A stretch of 64,000 nucleotides of DNA from Allopontixanthobacter sediminis (GTDB lineage: Bacteria > Pseudomonadota > Alphaproteobacteria > Sphingomonadales > Sphingomonadaceae): the NCBI RefSeq assembly GCF_009828115.1, contig NZ_WTYL01000005.1, positions 1-64,000 of the forward strand. Reading direction: 5' to 3'. The notes beneath the pieces are model-generated. The model saw only the letters and a list, made by a program, of their open reading frames with translations. It made no database searches and was not told the origin of the DNA. This document shows positions 62,848 to 64,000 of this stretch, in pieces. The position numbers were made by a program, and so were the translations under genes. Each line of letters opens with the position of its first letter. Position 1 is the first letter of the stretch.

Positions 62848-63386
62848 TCCGCCGCATTCTCGCAGCGATCGTGATCGTCTGGGCAGCCGGGTTCGCGTGG
62901 TTCGCGGTCGCCCTGCCGGGTCCGCTGGCGGACGGCGAAGAAGCGCCGACCACCGACGCCATAGTGGTGCCGACCGGCGGTCCCGGGCGGATCGAACGGG
63001 GGCTGGAAGTGCTCGCGGCGGGCCATGCCGAACAGATGCTGGTGAGCGGCGTGGATCCGGAAGTGAAACCGGGAGAATTCGCCGCGCAGTTCGCGGTACC
63101 GATGCAGACGATGCAATGCTGCGTCACACTGGGCTATGCCGCGGTCGATACGCGCGGCAATGCGGCGGAAATAGCCGATTGGCTGGAGGAACGCAGTTAC
63201 ACGTCCGTCCGCCTGGTGACGACTGACTGGCACATGTGGCGCGCGGCGGGTGAATTGCGTCATGTGCTGCCGGACGAGGTGACCATCATCGAGGACGCAT
63301 CAGCGTCAGACCCCAGCCTGAAAACCTTGCTGCTGGAATATCACAAATTGCTGGCAAGCCGCATCGCCTGGCTGTGGCAGCGTTGA
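62844..63386 (+). CDS. YdcF-family (DUF218) membrane protein
   Basis: The 180-residue protein starts at GTG 62844, overlapping the ftsX stop (GTGA). It has an N-terminal membrane helix (RRILAAIVIVWAAGFAWFAV) and a DUF218 domain with DAIVVPTGGPGRIERGLEVL, VDTRGNAAEIADWLEERSY and VRLVTTDWHMWRA. ElyC/SanA relatives act in envelope or undecaprenyl-phosphate-linked processes; role here unknown but fits the ftsEX context. Confidence 0.85.
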   Translation: MIRRILAAIVIVWAAGFAWFAVALPGPLADGEEAPTTDAIVVPTGGPGRIERGLEVLAAGHAEQMLVSGVDPEVKPGEFAAQFAVPMQTMQCCVTLGYAAVDTRGNAAEIADWLEERSYTSVRLVTTDWHMWRAAGELRHVLPDEVTIIEDASASDPSLKTLLLEYHKLLASRIAWLWQR

Positions 63387-63393
63387 GGACACC

Positions 63394-64000
63394 ATGATTT
63401 TCCTGCGCAATATCCTGTTCTATCCGGCGTTTTATCTGGGCAGCGTGTTCTTCGTCCTCGCCTCGGTTGTTTCCATCCCGATCGGCCCCGCGCCGCTGCG
63501 ATGGTCGGTAGCCGCATGGTCACGTTTTCACCGGACCTGTCTGCGCTGGCTGCTCGGCATCAAGATCGAGGTCGAAGGCCAATTGTCCCGCGAACCGGTG
63601 TTTTACGCGGTCCGCCACGAAAGTTTTTTCGAGGCGATCGATGCTCCGGCAATGTACGATACCCCGGTCACCTTCGCGAAGCATGAACTGTCGATCATTC
63701 CCGGCTGGGGGCGCGCCGCGAAGGCGTATGGCATGATTTTCGTCGAGCGGGACCAGGGCGCGAAGGCGCTGCGCAAGATGGTCTCGGCTGCCCGCGAATA
63801 TTCGCAGGAAGGTCGCCCACTGGTGATCTATCCGGAAGGAACCCGCACACCGCATGGCGAAGCCGGGAAATTGCAGGCGGGTTTTGCAGGATTGTACAAG
63901 CTGATCGGGCTGCCAGTGGTTCCGGTCGCGGTGAACAGCGGCCCGATGTATCACCGGTTCTGGAAACGCCCCGGAACCATCACCTACCGGATCGGCGAAA
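63394..64000 (+). CDS. plsC: 1-acyl-sn-glycerol-3-phosphate acyltransferase (PlsC family), truncated by window end
   Basis: Starts ATG 63394, eight bases after the ydcF stop. The visible 202 codons have an N-terminal hydrophobic region (ILFYPAFYLGSVFFVLASVV), an acyltransferase HX4E motif (VRHESFFEAIDAP; HX4D is commoner) and the YPEGTRT block, both typical of lysophosphatidate acyltransferases, then continues past the window. Inner-membrane enzyme of phospholipid synthesis. Operon with ftsEX and ydcF. Confidence 0.88.
   Translation, partial: MIFLRNILFYPAFYLGSVFFVLASVVSIPIGPAPLRWSVAAWSRFHRTCLRWLLGIKIEVEGQLSREPVFYAVRHESFFEAIDAPAMYDTPVTFAKHELSIIPGWGRAAKAYGMIFVERDQGAKALRKMVSAAREYSQEGRPLVIYPEGTRTPHGEAGKLQAGFAGLYKLIGLPVVPVAVNSGPMYHRFWKRPGTITYRIGE

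Noticed and set aside
1-64000. Search for insertion sequences, prophage genes, CRISPR arrays and rRNA
   Set aside because: No transposase, integrase, phage structural gene, spaced direct-repeat array or rRNA-like sequence was recognised.

Overview
The window is GC-rich bacterial chromosome. Its gene content points to an alphaproteobacterium of the Sphingomonadales, most likely the Erythrobacter group: sigma-54-driven flagellar genes in a compact flg/flh cluster, a TonB receptor module, HWE-type histidine kinase, EcfG-like stress promoters, an MJ0042 zinc-ribbon gene next to ftsEX, and many ATGA/GTGA start-stop overlaps. This placement is inferred from content and style, not from a marker gene. 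No phage, insertion sequence, CRISPR array or rRNA was seen.

Layout. (1) 1-219: end of an unidentified gene. (2) 336-16291: flagellar cluster. The minus-strand operon flgB-C-D-E-F-G-H-I-J-K-L-motA-motB faces a plus-strand set: a compact MotA/ExbD-like pair, flgA, flgM, flgN, a lytic transglycosylase, flhA and fliA. Three near-identical sigma-54 promoters (before flgB, flgA and the transglycosylase) and a 72-bp dyad between the divergent halves explain the expected order of expression; FlgM and FliA supply the late checkpoint. (3) 16349-18414: nucleotidyltransferase and a polysaccharide flippase. (4) 18435-21260: a conserved unknown gene with Fur-like boxes, a cation/proton antiporter and a CDP-alcohol phosphatidyltransferase. 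(5) 21451-28191: a run starting at an excellent general-stress (EcfG-type) promoter: N-formylglutamate amidohydrolase-like, MATCAP/QEGLA metallopeptidase, glutathione-synthetase-like ATP-grasp ligase, thioredoxin-reductase-like flavoprotein, SulP transporter and a tandem UspA protein. This is the best candidate for an undescribed system.

(6) 28367-30343: a secreted S9 peptidase. (7) 30483-35746: TonB receptor, alpha/beta hydrolase and MFS transporter, divergent from a TetR regulator with a clear operator, reading as an uptake-and-hydrolysis module. (8) 35772-42713: an RND tripartite efflux operon (MFP-RND-OMF) with its TetR repressor, duplicated operator-like sites, and a 36-residue membrane protein overlapping the end of the OMF gene. 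(9) 43025-44502: HWE kinase and single-domain response regulator, convergent, with a palindromic EcfG-type promoter. (10) 44775-53835: a DUF5996 protein, then an envelope module of secreted proteins, a Yip1 protein, lipoproteins, an ECF sigma factor, a Hanks-type kinase with a periplasmic repeat domain, and an OmpA protein.

(11) 54076-60094: small membrane protein, two-TM channel-like protein, a hemerythrin gene whose 5' end is broken by a 19-bp tandem duplication, sulfotransferase, lipoprotein, AraC remnant, M14 peptidase, tRNA-Leu(GAG) and a small exported protein. (12) 60087-64000: MJ0042 zinc-ribbon protein divergent from ftsE-ftsX-ydcF-plsC, a tightly overlapping cell-division/envelope operon that runs off the end.
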